Assembly: GCF_047301505.1 (NCBI RefSeq)
Contig: NZ_CP154840.1
Span: 4,216,001-4,280,000 of the forward strand
Reading direction: 5' to 3'
DNA length: 64,000 bases
From: Lysinibacillus_B sp031181585
Lineage (GTDB): Bacteria > Bacillota > Bacilli > Bacillales_A > Planococcaceae
The notes below the pieces were generated by a model, which saw only the letters and a program-made list of their open reading frames with translations, was not told where the DNA came from and searched no databases. The number at the start of each line of letters is the position of its first letter. Positions within the stretch are counted from its first letter, which is position 1. Made by a program: the position numbers and the translations under genes. This document shows, piece by piece, positions 1-7,744 of this stretch.

Positions 1-4
1 AATT

Positions 5-922
5 ATGAGCAAGAATTTATTGTATCCCCTACTCATCGTGATTGGTTCAAGCTCTTACGGAATCTTATCAACTATGATTAAGGTGGCCATGGGACATGGC
101 TTTACTACGGAAGAAGCTGTAACGAGTCAATATGTGATAGGTTTTTTATTAGCATTAATCATTTTTATTGTGACCCAACGTTCTTTACCAAAAATATCTG
201 GTAAGGGTTTTTTAGTTATCCTGATTTCCGGCTTGTTAACTGGTACAACAGGTATTGTATACGGACAATCAGTCCACTATTTACCGGCATCACTCGCTGT
301 TGTCATGCTGTTCCAGTTTACATGGATCGGCCTATTTTTGGATTGCATCATCCATCGTCGCCGCCCGACGCGTCCTGAATTGATTTCTCTAGTATTTTTA
401 ATCAGCGGAACAATTTTGGCTGCCGGCATTTTAGATGTGGATTTAAGCGGACTGGACTGGCGTGGCTGGGCATTCGGTATGGCGGCTGCATTCAGCTTTG
501 CTTGTTTTATGCAGTTCAACTCGAAAAAGGTGGAGGGTATCTCTACAATCGGCCGTATGACGATCATGTCCTTTTTCTCTATGTTGCTTGTCCTTTTATT
601 CCAAGCACCGGAAGTTGTAACAAATGGAATGTTATTCGGCACAGAGCTGCTATACTTTGGCTTGGCCCTTGGATTATTCGGGATTATCTTGCCGATTCTC
701 CTGTTTACAGTAGCCGTACCAAAAGTGGGCGGCGGTGTAGCCTCCATTTTAAGTGCAGTAGAGCTGCCGGTAGCAATTCTCGCATCTGTCATTGTATTGC
801 ACGAAGCATTAACAGGACTGCAAATTTTCGGTATTGTTCTCGTGCTCTTCGGTATGACGCTGCCCACCCTGCTTCAAAATAGAAAGCAGGCAATTAAGCA
901 AATCGATGCCTCAGCAAACTAA
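5..922 (+). CDS. EamA/DMT-family transporter
   Basis: A 305-residue, almost wholly hydrophobic protein with about ten membrane segments in two similar halves, as expected of the drug/metabolite transporter (EamA) family. The first half runs to about residue 145 and the second from about 155 to 290. The short polar C-terminal tail fits the family. Such proteins export small metabolites or amino acids, and the substrate cannot be read from sequence. The ATG is four bases from the window edge, so its ribosome binding site is not visible and a slightly earlier start is possible. A hairpin with a T-run follows the stop codon, so the gene looks like the end of a transcription unit. Confidence 0.85.
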   Translation: MSKNLLYPLLIVIGSSSYGILSTMIKVAMGHGFTTEEAVTSQYVIGFLLALIIFIVTQRSLPKISGKGFLVILISGLLTGTTGIVYGQSVHYLPASLAVVMLFQFTWIGLFLDCIIHRRRPTRPELISLVFLISGTILAAGILDVDLSGLDWRGWAFGMAAAFSFACFMQFNSKKVEGISTIGRMTIMSFFSMLLVLLFQAPEVVTNGMLFGTELLYFGLALGLFGIILPILLFTVAVPKVGGGVASILSAVELPVAILASVIVLHEALTGLQIFGIVLVLFGMTLPTLLQNRKQAIKQIDASAN

Positions 923-940
923 AATCATTATTATAAAATA

Positions 941-996
941 AGAGAAACCTCGAAAATGGTACTTTTTCATGAGTCCATTATTCGGGGTTCTTTTTC
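941..996 (+). terminator. Rho-independent terminator after the EamA gene
   Basis: An AGAAACCTCGAA arm (941-953) pairs imperfectly with a TTCGGGGTTCTTT arm (981-993) followed by T-rich sequence. It lies about 20 bases after the transporter stop codon on the same strand. Confidence 0.6.
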
Positions 997-1284
997 TATA
1001 AAAATAGTCGTTTTAAACAATCTTCCGTTTCCCTTATAAACAGCGTCTACTATTTTCACACTCCACCAGAATGATAGAACAGGCGGCTGTACTGTGTCTG
1101 CTGTTTCAAGCAGCAGTATATACCCCGGAAATTCCACAAGCATGCCTAGGAAATTTTTGATACAAAACAGGATGATTTTATTAAGGTTCTTTTAAAACCC
1201 TAATAAGAAAAAGAGCAGCAATCATGAAGGCTACTTCTTTTTTGTCCGAATTCTCCTTTCCTTCTACCATTCATAAAATGCAAA

Positions 1285-1318
1285 ACGGAAGGCAAGAAAT
1301 TCTGCCTCCCGTTTTTTT
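1285..1318. terminator. Terminator hairpin between convergent genes
   Basis: An ACGG-AGGCA-GAA arm (about 1285-1298) pairs with its complement at 1300-1311 and is followed on the plus strand by seven T. On the minus strand the stem ends in a shorter T-run, so it probably also stops the SLH gene at 1343. Confidence 0.6.
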
Positions 1319-1342
1319 ATAAGCCGTCAAAATATATCCAGG

Positions 1343-2389
1343 TTATTCTTCAGGGCTTTCCAAAATCGCCATTGTCAATATCTTCGCAAATTGCGCTCGT
1401 GTTACATTTGCTTTTGGCTTAAATGTGCCATCCTTATAACCACTCACGATTCCTGCCTTTTGAAGGGCTGCAATACCCTCTAGAGCAATCGGATCGATGG
1501 AGTTCTTATCTTTAAAGGCCGTACCGGCAGTATTTGCCTCATAGCCATAGCCCTGCATTAACGCATACGTAATAGCTGCTACTTCTTCACGAGTAGCTGG
1601 CTTACCCGGGTTGAAGTCAGCATCATCAAAAATATCTAGTAATCCGTAGTCATCTAGAATGGAAATCTCTTTTCCAGCCCAGTGTTTTTCAATATCATTG
1701 TAGTAAGTATAGCCTTCAAATTCGTCTAAAGTAAGACCTGCAGCTCGGAAAATCATTACCGCTAATTGAGCACGTGTAATATTTCCGTTCGGATTGAACT
1801 TCGTCGCTGATTGCCCATTAATGATCCCTAGCTCATAAAGAAATTGGATATGCCCTTCAGCCCAGTGGTTTAACGTGTCATGGAAGTATCCTCCGTCACG
1901 TTCAAGTTCTACCCCTCTGCTAAATACATCTAAAAAGATTGCTTCATCCTCAGCAGATAACGTCTCCCACTTCTTTAAGTATTTGATTTCCTTTTTTGAA
2001 CTATTTCCTTGTTTCGTAATCCGTATTTCAATACTATCACCAAAGTTAGCGCGAATTTGTTTCTCGCTCGCTAGGAATTCCTCTTTTCCTTCTGTATAAA
2101 GATTATCCCCATTCTTGTAGCTTTCAAGTATTGCATCTACACTCACCTTTAAGATGAATTGATTTGCCGTAACGGCTGTTACTTCATAGCCTGGCTTCTC
2201 ATAAAAGAATTCCGATAAATTAAACAGCTTATACTGATCCTCAAATGATGCCGGATTCATTTGTGCTACCGTTTCTACAGCTGCTACCGGCGTTGTAAAT
2301 GTCTCTTCCTTTGCTGACGCAGCCCCGCTAAATGATGCAAATAGAATCGCTGTAGCAAGTGATGCTGTATATATTCTCTTCTTTATCAT
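1343..2389 (-). CDS. S-layer homology (SLH) domain protein, SLH domains at the C-terminus
   Basis: A secreted 348-residue protein. Residues 1-26 form a signal peptide with a basic start, hydrophobic core and ASA-type cleavage site. Residues 30-165 are a unique region rich in charged residues with no family I recognise. Three SLH domains follow (about 170-218, 228-278, 292-343), each with the hydrophobic-W/A pattern and the TRA or TRE motif near its end. SLH domains bind pyruvylated secondary cell wall polymer and hold the protein on the wall. The ATG is preceded by AAGGGG at good spacing. The C-terminal position of the SLH block is opposite to the other two SLH proteins of this window. The function of the N-terminal part is unknown. 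Confidence 0.88.
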   Translation of the reverse strand: MIKKRIYTASLATAILFASFSGAASAKEETFTTPVAAVETVAQMNPASFEDQYKLFNLSEFFYEKPGYEVTAVTANQFILKVSVDAILESYKNGDNLYTEGKEEFLASEKQIRANFGDSIEIRITKQGNSSKKEIKYLKKWETLSAEDEAIFLDVFSRGVELERDGGYFHDTLNHWAEGHIQFLYELGIINGQSATKFNPNGNITRAQLAVMIFRAAGLTLDEFEGYTYYNDIEKHWAGKEISILDDYGLLDIFDDADFNPGKPATREEVAAITYALMQGYGYEANTAGTAFKDKNSIDPIALEGIAALQKAGIVSGYKDGTFKPKANVTRAQFAKILTMAILESPEE

Positions 2390-2881
2390 TGAACTTCCCC
2401 TTTTCTTTCATTGATTTTTCTCTTACCCTAAAAACTTCTTTCTTCTTACGGCCTCTTCGGTCTGATCAGCCTCAGGTTGTTTTTTCATGGAACTAATTGC
2501 CGCGGCCTTGTCTTTTACGGCTCAGCCTTTACGATATATTATTGAAAGCCCCACTATATACCTGCTAATTAGAAAATCCTCCTCCATATAAATTGTAGAG
2601 GGGGATAATTTCTGCCTCATATAAATGTAAATATTATACATAAATAAAACAACAGCTAAAATGACCATTTTGTGCATAAGTCGATAGATATAACTTTTAG
2701 ATGTAATGTTCTTTTTGAGAAAATTACATTTTGCCTGCTGCAAGAACGGCTAACCCCTTCTGCCAAAAGGGATTAGCAAAAAAGAAAGGATAGAAAAAAG
2801 TAAAAATTGAAAAATAGGATCAGCTTATTAAAGTCAGAAAACTATTATTCGAGCAATAACACTATCATTCATTGCCGTTAT
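2390..2881. other. Upstream region of the SLH gene with a coding-like remnant and a hairpin
   Basis: On the minus strand two open stretches lie in the same frame, 2743-2522 (TTG start) and about 2519-2427, separated by one TGA. The second part has a strongly coding-like composition ending RRKKFLG then stop. This could be a decayed small gene. A 13-bp imperfect inverted repeat at 2749-2777 (GCTAACCCC/GGGATTAGC) has no T-run on its 3' side on either strand. I see no recognised riboswitch. Confidence 0.35.
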
Positions 2882-3865
2882 TCAAATGAATAAATCCTGC
2901 TTTTTCCAGTCCTTTGGTTTGATATTTTTATCCATCCATTCTTTTTCAGGAGCTTCATATAAAACGCTTGCCATCAGACGATCTCCCTGCCAGGAAGCCG
3001 CTTTAGAACGAATCATTTCATCAAGCAGAACCTGGATAAAATCTTCTGGATGAATTTGAAAGGCGTGGTGCGCAAAGTCCTGAAACCAGCCGCATGTCAG
3101 CAGATAGTCATTTACTTCTTCTTTCGCTAATCCGTTTTTTATAATTAATGTAAAAGAAAAAATCCGCTTACATGCATGCCAGGAAACTTTCTCCGGGTTA
3201 TGAAGCCATTTTTCTAGCCTCTTCCTAGCTGCATCGACAGCAGCCAATGGATTATCTATTTGTGGTCCGTGTCCTGGATAGGCTTTCTTTAACGGGACTT
3301 CAGCTAATCTGTCCAGACTCTCAATTGACCGATGGATGGCACCTGCTCCTTCTCTAAAGAGGTTTAGCCATCCAATATCATTGTTGTGGAATAGGTCACC
3401 GCAAATTAGTATTCCTTGATTCGGTTCATATAAAGAGATATGCCCCAATGTATGACCAGGTGTATGAAGGACCTGCAGTACTCCTCCGTCCATAACAATT
3501 TCCTCAAAATCTGATAGCTTTCTATCTACCCGATAAGGTTCTACGGGCTGATCCAGCCATTCGGCACTGCAAGCTTCTACATCGCACGTATTGATTAAAT
3601 CTGCTTCCCATTTGTGCGCGGCAATCGGTATATTATAATTTTTCTGGAGATGAGAATTGCCTCCTACATGGTCGCTATGATAATGGGTGTTTATAATAAG
3701 ATGCAATTTCTCTGGTGAAACATCCTCCTGCCTTAACAATTGCTCTGTCTTTTTTATATCACTGCCAAAACCCGTGTCGATAAGAACTGGCTGATGCCCC
3801 TTTACTAAAATCATATTGGCACTTGGAAACTTTCTTTCAAAGAAAATAACGCTTGATTTCCCCAT
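2882..3865 (-). CDS. MBL-fold metallo-hydrolase
   Basis: A cytosolic 327-residue metallo-beta-lactamase-fold hydrolase. The metal-binding motif HxHxDH is at residues 61-66, the second-site ligand His138 lies in HTPGH, Asp157 is in GDLFH, and a late PGHG supplies the last His. These are all the ligands expected for a binuclear zinc or iron centre. The C-terminal 100 residues form a helical extension seen in hydrolases acting on thioester or lactone-like substrates, but the substrate is unknown. The start is supported by AGGAGGG nine bases upstream. The gene follows a MaoC-like gene on the same strand after 58 bases, so the two are probably co-transcribed, which hints at acyl-CoA or hydroxyacyl chemistry (inference). 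Confidence 0.85.
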   Translation of the reverse strand: MGKSSVIFFERKFPSANMILVKGHQPVLIDTGFGSDIKKTEQLLRQEDVSPEKLHLIINTHYHSDHVGGNSHLQKNYNIPIAAHKWEADLINTCDVEACSAEWLDQPVEPYRVDRKLSDFEEIVMDGGVLQVLHTPGHTLGHISLYEPNQGILICGDLFHNNDIGWLNLFREGAGAIHRSIESLDRLAEVPLKKAYPGHGPQIDNPLAAVDAARKRLEKWLHNPEKVSWHACKRIFSFTLIIKNGLAKEEVNDYLLTCGWFQDFAHHAFQIHPEDFIQVLLDEMIRSKAASWQGDRLMASVLYEAPEKEWMDKNIKPKDWKKQDLFI

Positions 3866-3923
3866 ATCCTATTCCCTCCTGAAAATGATAGAATATCACC
3901 ACCGCTGACCATCCGCCTGCCTT

Positions 3924-4301
3924 CTACCGGATAATGCCTGAAAAGCTTCCCTTCAACACTCCCTTTCCATGCTGGTTTTCGCATATAAACCCCGCTGTTA
4001 TAGCTGTTCTGCCGTTTTCCTGTTTCTCATATCGTTCAATTTCCACATTACAGATGATCGTATCTCCCGTAAAGACGGGCCGCAAAAACTCGAAGTCCAT
4101 CGTCCGGGCCAGCACATTCAGATCGCCTCCTATCTTTGTAGGCAGGGTGGCCGTCAACAGCCCCTGAATGACAAGCCTTCCTTGCTCATCCGGTGCAATG
4201 TGATGAATTCCCTCATCTCCTGAAATCTTCGTAAATAACTCTACATCTTCTTTAGTAAACGTCCTTGCAAACGTGATCATTTCCCCTACATTTAACGTCA
4301 T
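3924..4301 (-). CDS. MaoC-like hot-dog fold dehydratase family protein
   Basis: A 125-residue protein of the single hot-dog MaoC/(R)-specific enoyl-CoA hydratase type. The N-terminal FTKEDVELFTKISGD stretch (about 15-29), followed by Ile-His-His, resembles the hydratase motif in which Asp and His hydrate enoyl-CoA. Here the usual N-P-x-H is replaced by E-G-I-H-H, so catalysis is uncertain. The middle G-L-L-T-A and the FLRPVFTGDTI segment near residues 75-84 are also typical of the fold. It is first of a likely two-gene unit with the MBL hydrolase. It may instead be a non-catalytic acyl-CoA binding relative. Confidence 0.75.
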   Translation of the reverse strand: MTLNVGEMITFARTFTKEDVELFTKISGDEGIHHIAPDEQGRLVIQGLLTATLPTKIGGDLNVLARTMDFEFLRPVFTGDTIICNVEIERYEKQENGRTAITAGFICENQHGKGVLKGSFSGIIR

Positions 4302-4403
4302 GTAAATCCCCCCTATTACAAAAAAATAAATTAGACTAAATTTTCAGAAATTATATATTCTATTATAGCATTTTATTAAATGAAAGGATTTTTTAATAAT
4401 AAA

Positions 4404-4460
4404 AAACTGAACTCTGAATAGTTCTGTTTGTAAACAAATCTACTATTCAAAATTCAGTTT
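4404..4460 (-). terminator. Long inverted repeat, likely terminator
   Basis: The 19-base arms at 4404-4422 and 4442-4460 pair with two mismatches, and the loop itself contains the palindrome TTTGTAAACAAA. On the minus strand the stem runs into a T-rich tract, so it can end the DUF2975/XRE/DUF7660 unit. Confidence 0.55.
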
Positions 4461-4496
4461 AATGGGATTAGGCAAGACTTTTAAACCTGTTTTACC

Positions 4497-4681
4497 TTAT
4501 TCATACTTGGCTGAAGCATATAAGATATCATCAACCCATGACTCCATAGCTGCTAAATAATCTTCAAGCGTAATATTCTCTCATTTGACCGTATTCATAT
4601 TCAAATCTTTTCTCAAAAGGGAAATAAATTTTTTAAATCTTCACGGCTCTCTATATCAGCTGTTTTTTCATACACTTCCAT
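4497..4681 (-). pseudogene. Decayed DUF7660-like gene
   Basis: Starting at the ATG at 4681 (GGGGG upstream), the frame reads MEVYEKTADIESREDLK. It is then broken by a one-base slip in an A-rich run near 4630, after which a second frame continues KNFISLLRKDLNMNTVK, stop, ENITLEDYLAAMESWVDD. The ending matches the (W)ENxTLEDYLEAMxxWxxD signature I associate with the small DUF7660 family. The in-frame TGA at 4581-4583 sits where that family usually has Trp, consistent with TGG to TGA. The gene is therefore disabled by one frameshift and one nonsense change. It follows the XRE regulator on the same strand. The family assignment is from memory of the motif. Confidence 0.6.
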
Positions 4682-4763
4682 ACAAAACATCCCCCATATC
4701 TTACGAAGAAGACATTTATCCTTCACTAAATCACCGTAATAAAACTGCCGCTTACCTGCGTTA

Positions 4764-4982
4764 TTATGAATCCTCTTCTCCATCCCTGTACTCTAAAATA
4801 TCCCCAGGCTGGCATTCTAATGCCTTGCAAATTGCCTCTAACGTTGAAAAACGGATTGCTTTTGCTTTTCCGTTTTTCAATATAGAAAGGTTAGCCATTG
4901 TGATTCCAACCTTCTCTGTAAGTTCCGTTACACTCATTTTCCTTTTAGCCAGCATTACATCAATGTTAATTATAATAGCCAC
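4764..4982 (-). CDS. XRE-family helix-turn-helix regulator (YozG-like)
   Basis: A small DNA-binding protein of about 72 residues made almost entirely of a Cro/CI helix-turn-helix domain, with V-T-E-L-T-E-K-V-G-I-T forming the first two helices and the LSILKNGK recognition region after them. The GTG at 4982 is preferred because GAGGTG lies six bases upstream. A GTG at 4991 would overlap that site. The gene begins next to the TGA of the DUF2975 gene. This two-gene arrangement recurs in Bacillales and the membrane partner is thought to modulate the regulator, which is inference here. The target genes are unknown. Confidence 0.82.
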   Translation of the reverse strand: MAIIINIDVMLAKRKMSVTELTEKVGITMANLSILKNGKAKAIRFSTLEAICKALECQPGDILEYRDGEEDS

Positions 4983-4992
4983 TATTTTCACC

Positions 4993-5472
4993 TCAGACCG
5001 TTAAATCATTTTCCGATTTTATATCGATGGCATTTTTCAATAGCTTTTGAAGAACAGCTGCAAAGACTGCCACCACCATACAACCAAAAATAATGATCAT
5101 GCCAATTAATATAATACCTGGTGCGTCATCATTCTCCCCCATAAGAAATATGAGCGGCATAAATACTACATATAAAGCACCGATAGTGATGGCACAGTAT
5201 TTGATATTTTTTAACGCCTTTACCGACAGCTCCGAAAACGCTTGATTTTTGTCAATATAGCTTAAAAGCTTTAAAGTCTGATACAATGCACCGAAATATA
5301 CGATCGCTGTTACATACAGCCCGATTAAAAAGGGGTATTGCAAATAATCAAAATCCGGGTTTAGCTCAGCAAAAAATTCAGCGATTTCCGGCAATATAAA
5401 TATACACAAGGCAAGGACAGGAAGCCCCATAAGAATTACGACAAATTTTAAAAAGAATGTTTCCCTTTTCAC
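4993..5472 (-). CDS. DUF2975 membrane protein
   Basis: A protein of about 159 residues with four predicted membrane segments in two pairs and a conserved loop LSYIDKNQAFSELSVKALK, which matches the DUF2975 family. These proteins are usually encoded directly before a YozG-type XRE regulator, as here. The function is unknown. The GTG at 5472 is preferred because GAGGTG lies six bases upstream, the same arrangement as the XRE gene. The alternative GTG at 5481 would overlap that site. Confidence 0.8.
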   Translation of the reverse strand: MKRETFFLKFVVILMGLPVLALCIFILPEIAEFFAELNPDFDYLQYPFLIGLYVTAIVYFGALYQTLKLLSYIDKNQAFSELSVKALKNIKYCAITIGALYVVFMPLIFLMGENDDAPGIILIGMIIIFGCMVVAVFAAVLQKLLKNAIDIKSENDLTV

Positions 5473-5481
5473 AAAAGGCAC

Positions 5482-5805
5482 CTCACTTATTTAAGATCAG
5501 TTTGAATGTATCATTAAATTTATCGTTTTTCAATAAATATTTATTCTTTTATAAAAAACTTTTTCTGCAAATATGTTTTAACTCAATATAAAAAAGCATT
5601 TCTCATTACAAAGAAATGCTTTATAAAAATTCAAATATTTATATTCGCAGGTAAGTGTCTAACTACAAAGGCGGATTACCTTACGGATCGATATTCCTTC
5701 TTTTATGCAATGAATGAAATTATTGTTATCACACTCAATGCTTATTTTTTTAAAAGATTAGCAGACCGCTTTAAACATTGGTACTGAAGCACCTTTTATA
5801 ATTAC
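5482..5805. other. Intergenic region with one terminator
   Basis: Holds the terminator at 5580-5622 and otherwise low-complexity AT-rich sequence. No convincing open frame on either strand. Confidence 0.5.
5583..5622 (-). terminator. Rho-independent terminator of the siderophore ATPase gene
   Basis: Perfect 11-bp stem AAAGCATTTCT/AGAAATGCTTT with an 8-base loop. On the minus strand it continues into a T-run. It lies about 180 bases after the ATPase stop codon. Confidence 0.75.
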
Positions 5806-6630
5806 TTATACTAAAATGGATGGGCTGATCTTCTTTCCTATAGGTCTTCTGCCAACGACCGCTGGAATAATTAGCGGAGTAGTATCTAACGGATTAGCGA
5901 TTACTTCACAATCCATCTCAAACACATCAGACAACAGCTGCTTTGTCATAATATCTTCCGGTGCTCCTTCGGCATATACTTCTCCACCCTTTAATACAAT
6001 TAAATGCTCCGCATAACGCACCGCCATATTAATATCATGTAATACTAAAATAAATGTTTTTTGCTGCTCTTGATTTAATTTATACACTAAATCAAGCACC
6101 TCGATCTGGTGGGTCATATCTAAATATGTCGTAACTTCATCCAATAAAATAATATCTGTATTTTGAGCCAGGCACATAGCTACCCATACACGCTGCCGCT
6201 GTCCCCCTGATAATGAATCAACATTCCGGTCCTTTAGATCCCATACATTCGCTAAATGCAAAGCATTCTCTACGATTTCTGTATCTTCTTTCGTCCATGC
6301 AGAAAATAATGAATGATGCGGAAAGCGCCCTTGCTTGACTAGGTCGAACACCGTAATGCCCTCAGGTGTAATCGGAGATTGAGGTAATATGCCAAGCTGC
6401 TTTGCTAACACCTTCGTTGGAATCTTATGCACGTCTTCTTGGTCAATATAAATTCCGCCTGCTGTCGGCTTTAATAATCGTGCAATCGCTTTTAGTAATG
6501 TTGATTTGCCGCAGCCATTTGGGCCAAGAAAAATAGTCACTTTTCCTAAAGGAATAGATAGCTGTAAGTCATCAAAAATCTTATGCTCATCATATTGAAT
6601 TTTGACATGGTCTACTTTTATATCGCGCAT
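5806..6630 (-). CDS. Iron(III)-siderophore ABC transporter ATP-binding protein (FecE/FhuC/YusV-like)
   Basis: A 274-residue ABC ATPase that energises ferric-siderophore import on the cytoplasmic face. Walker A GPNGCGKST is at 36-44, the signature LSGGQRQRV at 140-148, and Walker B ILLDE at 161-165. In the D-loop region Val replaces the common Pro (DEVTTYLD instead of DEPTTYLD), which should be tolerated. The FecE-like C-terminal part with Y-A-E-G-A-P-E-D-I is present. It is divergent from the lipoprotein and fused permease genes and shares their Fur-box promoter region, so the three form one importer. The substrate class comes from the family; the exact siderophore is unknown. Confidence 0.9.
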   Translation of the reverse strand: MRDIKVDHVKIQYDEHKIFDDLQLSIPLGKVTIFLGPNGCGKSTLLKAIARLLKPTAGGIYIDQEDVHKIPTKVLAKQLGILPQSPITPEGITVFDLVKQGRFPHHSLFSAWTKEDTEIVENALHLANVWDLKDRNVDSLSGGQRQRVWVAMCLAQNTDIILLDEVTTYLDMTHQIEVLDLVYKLNQEQQKTFILVLHDINMAVRYAEHLIVLKGGEVYAEGAPEDIMTKQLLSDVFEMDCEVIANPLDTTPLIIPAVVGRRPIGKKISPSILV

Positions 6631-6654
6631 AAAATTTACCTCATTTTTTAAGTA

Positions 6655-6681
6655 TTTACAGAACTTATTTTATATTATAAT
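6655..6681 (+). promoter_or_regulatory. Putative sigma-A promoter for the siderophore lipoprotein gene
   Basis: TTTACA at 6655-6660 and TATAAT at 6676-6681 with a 15-base spacer, slightly short. The Fur box begins 17 bases after the -10. A divergent minus-strand promoter can be drawn with TTTACA at 6696-6691 and TATAAA at 6674-6669 (16-base spacer). Confidence 0.45.
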
Positions 6682-6697
6682 ATTACTAACTGTAAAG

Positions 6698-6716
6698 GAT
6701 AATGAGAATCATTATC
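6698..6716. promoter_or_regulatory. Fur box (iron-responsive operator)
   Basis: The 19-bp sequence GATAATGAGAATCATTATC differs from the classical Fur consensus at a single base and is nearly palindromic. It lies between the divergent ATPase and binding-protein genes, overlapping the start region of the plus-strand transcript, where bound Fur-Fe(II) would block transcription in iron-replete cells. Confidence 0.88.
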
Positions 6717-6749
6717 ATTTTTATAAACCACTATTTGGAGGGACTTAAG

Positions 6750-7733
6750 TTGAAAAAAGGATTGTATATGTTTCTATGTGCTTTAGTAGTATTGGTATTA
6801 GCGGCGTGTGGAAACACTGAAGATGATACAAGTAAAAATAAAAAAGAAAATACAGACAGTGAAGCCATTACTGTTTCAGGTGTGAATGGTGAAGTCACTT
6901 TACCTCAAGCTGCTAAAAAAGTCGTGGTGCTAGAGTACACATATGCTGAGGACATGCTCGCTTTAGGTATGCAGCCGGTAGGCGTAGCGGATATAGAAGG
7001 CTTTAATAAATGGGTAAGCATTGATGAAAAGCTTGATAATAATGTAGTAGATGTCGGTACACGTAATGAACCTAATCTAGAACAAATTGCCTCTTTACAA
7101 CCTGATCTAATTATTGGCATCTCGTTCCGTCATGAAGGAATTTTAGCAGATTTAGAAAAAATTGCACCAACTCTATTGTTTAACCCTTATCCAACTGAAG
7201 AACAGAACCTTTCGCAGTATGATGAAATGTTCCAAACACTTGATGTAATTGCAGAGGCAACGGGAACTGAGGCAACAGCTGAACAATTAAAAGCAGATGT
7301 TGATGCAAAAATAGAAGAAGTAGCAGCAGCTGTTTCTACTGCAGAGCTAGCAACAAAAGAATTCTCGCTTGTTCAAGCATTTACCGGTGCAGAAGCACCT
7401 GAGTTCCGTGTGTTTACAAAAAACAGTATGGCATCAGAGCTTTTAGAGAAAACGGGCTTAACAAATGCTTATGAAGCACCTCAGTTTGAGGCTTATGGCT
7501 ACTCTACGCTAAACATAGAAGGATTAACAAATCTTGAAGATACAAATTTCATTTATGTCATCCAAGAGGATGATTCTCTCCTGCAAACATTAGAAACAAA
7601 CCAGGTTTGGCAAGGGCTCAGCTTTGTAAAAACTGATCAATTGTATTCTTTAGGCGGAGATGCATGGTTGTTCGGCGGTCCCCTTTCAGCTTTAACAGTA
7701 TTAGATCGTTTAGCTGGCTCTTTTAGCAAGTAA
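6750..7733 (+). CDS. Iron-siderophore ABC transporter substrate-binding lipoprotein
   Basis: A lipoprotein of 327 residues with lipobox L-A-A-C (Cys20), then a Ser/Asp/Lys-rich linker and a two-lobed periplasmic-binding fold of the FecB/FhuD class. Landmarks are KKVVVLEYTYAEDMLALG, the P-D-L-I-I-G element and a C-terminal AWLFGGPLSALTVLDRL. It captures ferric siderophores outside the membrane and delivers them to the fused permease downstream. I choose the TTG at 6750 because GGAGGG lies seven bases upstream and the signal peptide then begins MKKGLYMF. An earlier in-frame ATG at 6702 would lie inside the Fur box and give an implausible N-terminus. Confidence 0.88.
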   Translation: MKKGLYMFLCALVVLVLAACGNTEDDTSKNKKENTDSEAITVSGVNGEVTLPQAAKKVVVLEYTYAEDMLALGMQPVGVADIEGFNKWVSIDEKLDNNVVDVGTRNEPNLEQIASLQPDLIIGISFRHEGILADLEKIAPTLLFNPYPTEEQNLSQYDEMFQTLDVIAEATGTEATAEQLKADVDAKIEEVAAAVSTAELATKEFSLVQAFTGAEAPEFRVFTKNSMASELLEKTGLTNAYEAPQFEAYGYSTLNIEGLTNLEDTNFIYVIQEDDSLLQTLETNQVWQGLSFVKTDQLYSLGGDAWLFGGPLSALTVLDRLAGSFSK

Positions 7734-7744
7734 GGGCTCAGGTT

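Larger units (their letters stand above)
923..1342. other. Intergenic region between convergent genes
   Basis: Holds the EamA terminator, a second hairpin at 1285-1318 and a small CTGCTG/AAGCAG inverted repeat near 1099-1119. On the minus strand 967-1143 is open for 58 codons from an ATG, but it lacks a ribosome binding site and its end lies in the terminator. I do not call it a gene. Confidence 0.5.

Noticed and set aside
967..1143. Minus-strand 58-codon frame between eamA and the first SLH gene
   Set aside because: Composition is coding-like, but it has no ribosome site and its 3' end lies in the eamA terminator.
2390..2530. Cyclic di-GMP or other riboswitch upstream of the SLH gene
   Set aside because: No GEMM-type conserved boxes or paired elements are present; the GC-rich stretch is explained better as coding-like remnant.
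6702..6749. Earlier ATG start for the siderophore-binding lipoprotein
   Set aside because: It falls within the Fur box, lacks a ribosome site and puts a hydrophobic-basic extension before a normal lipoprotein signal.
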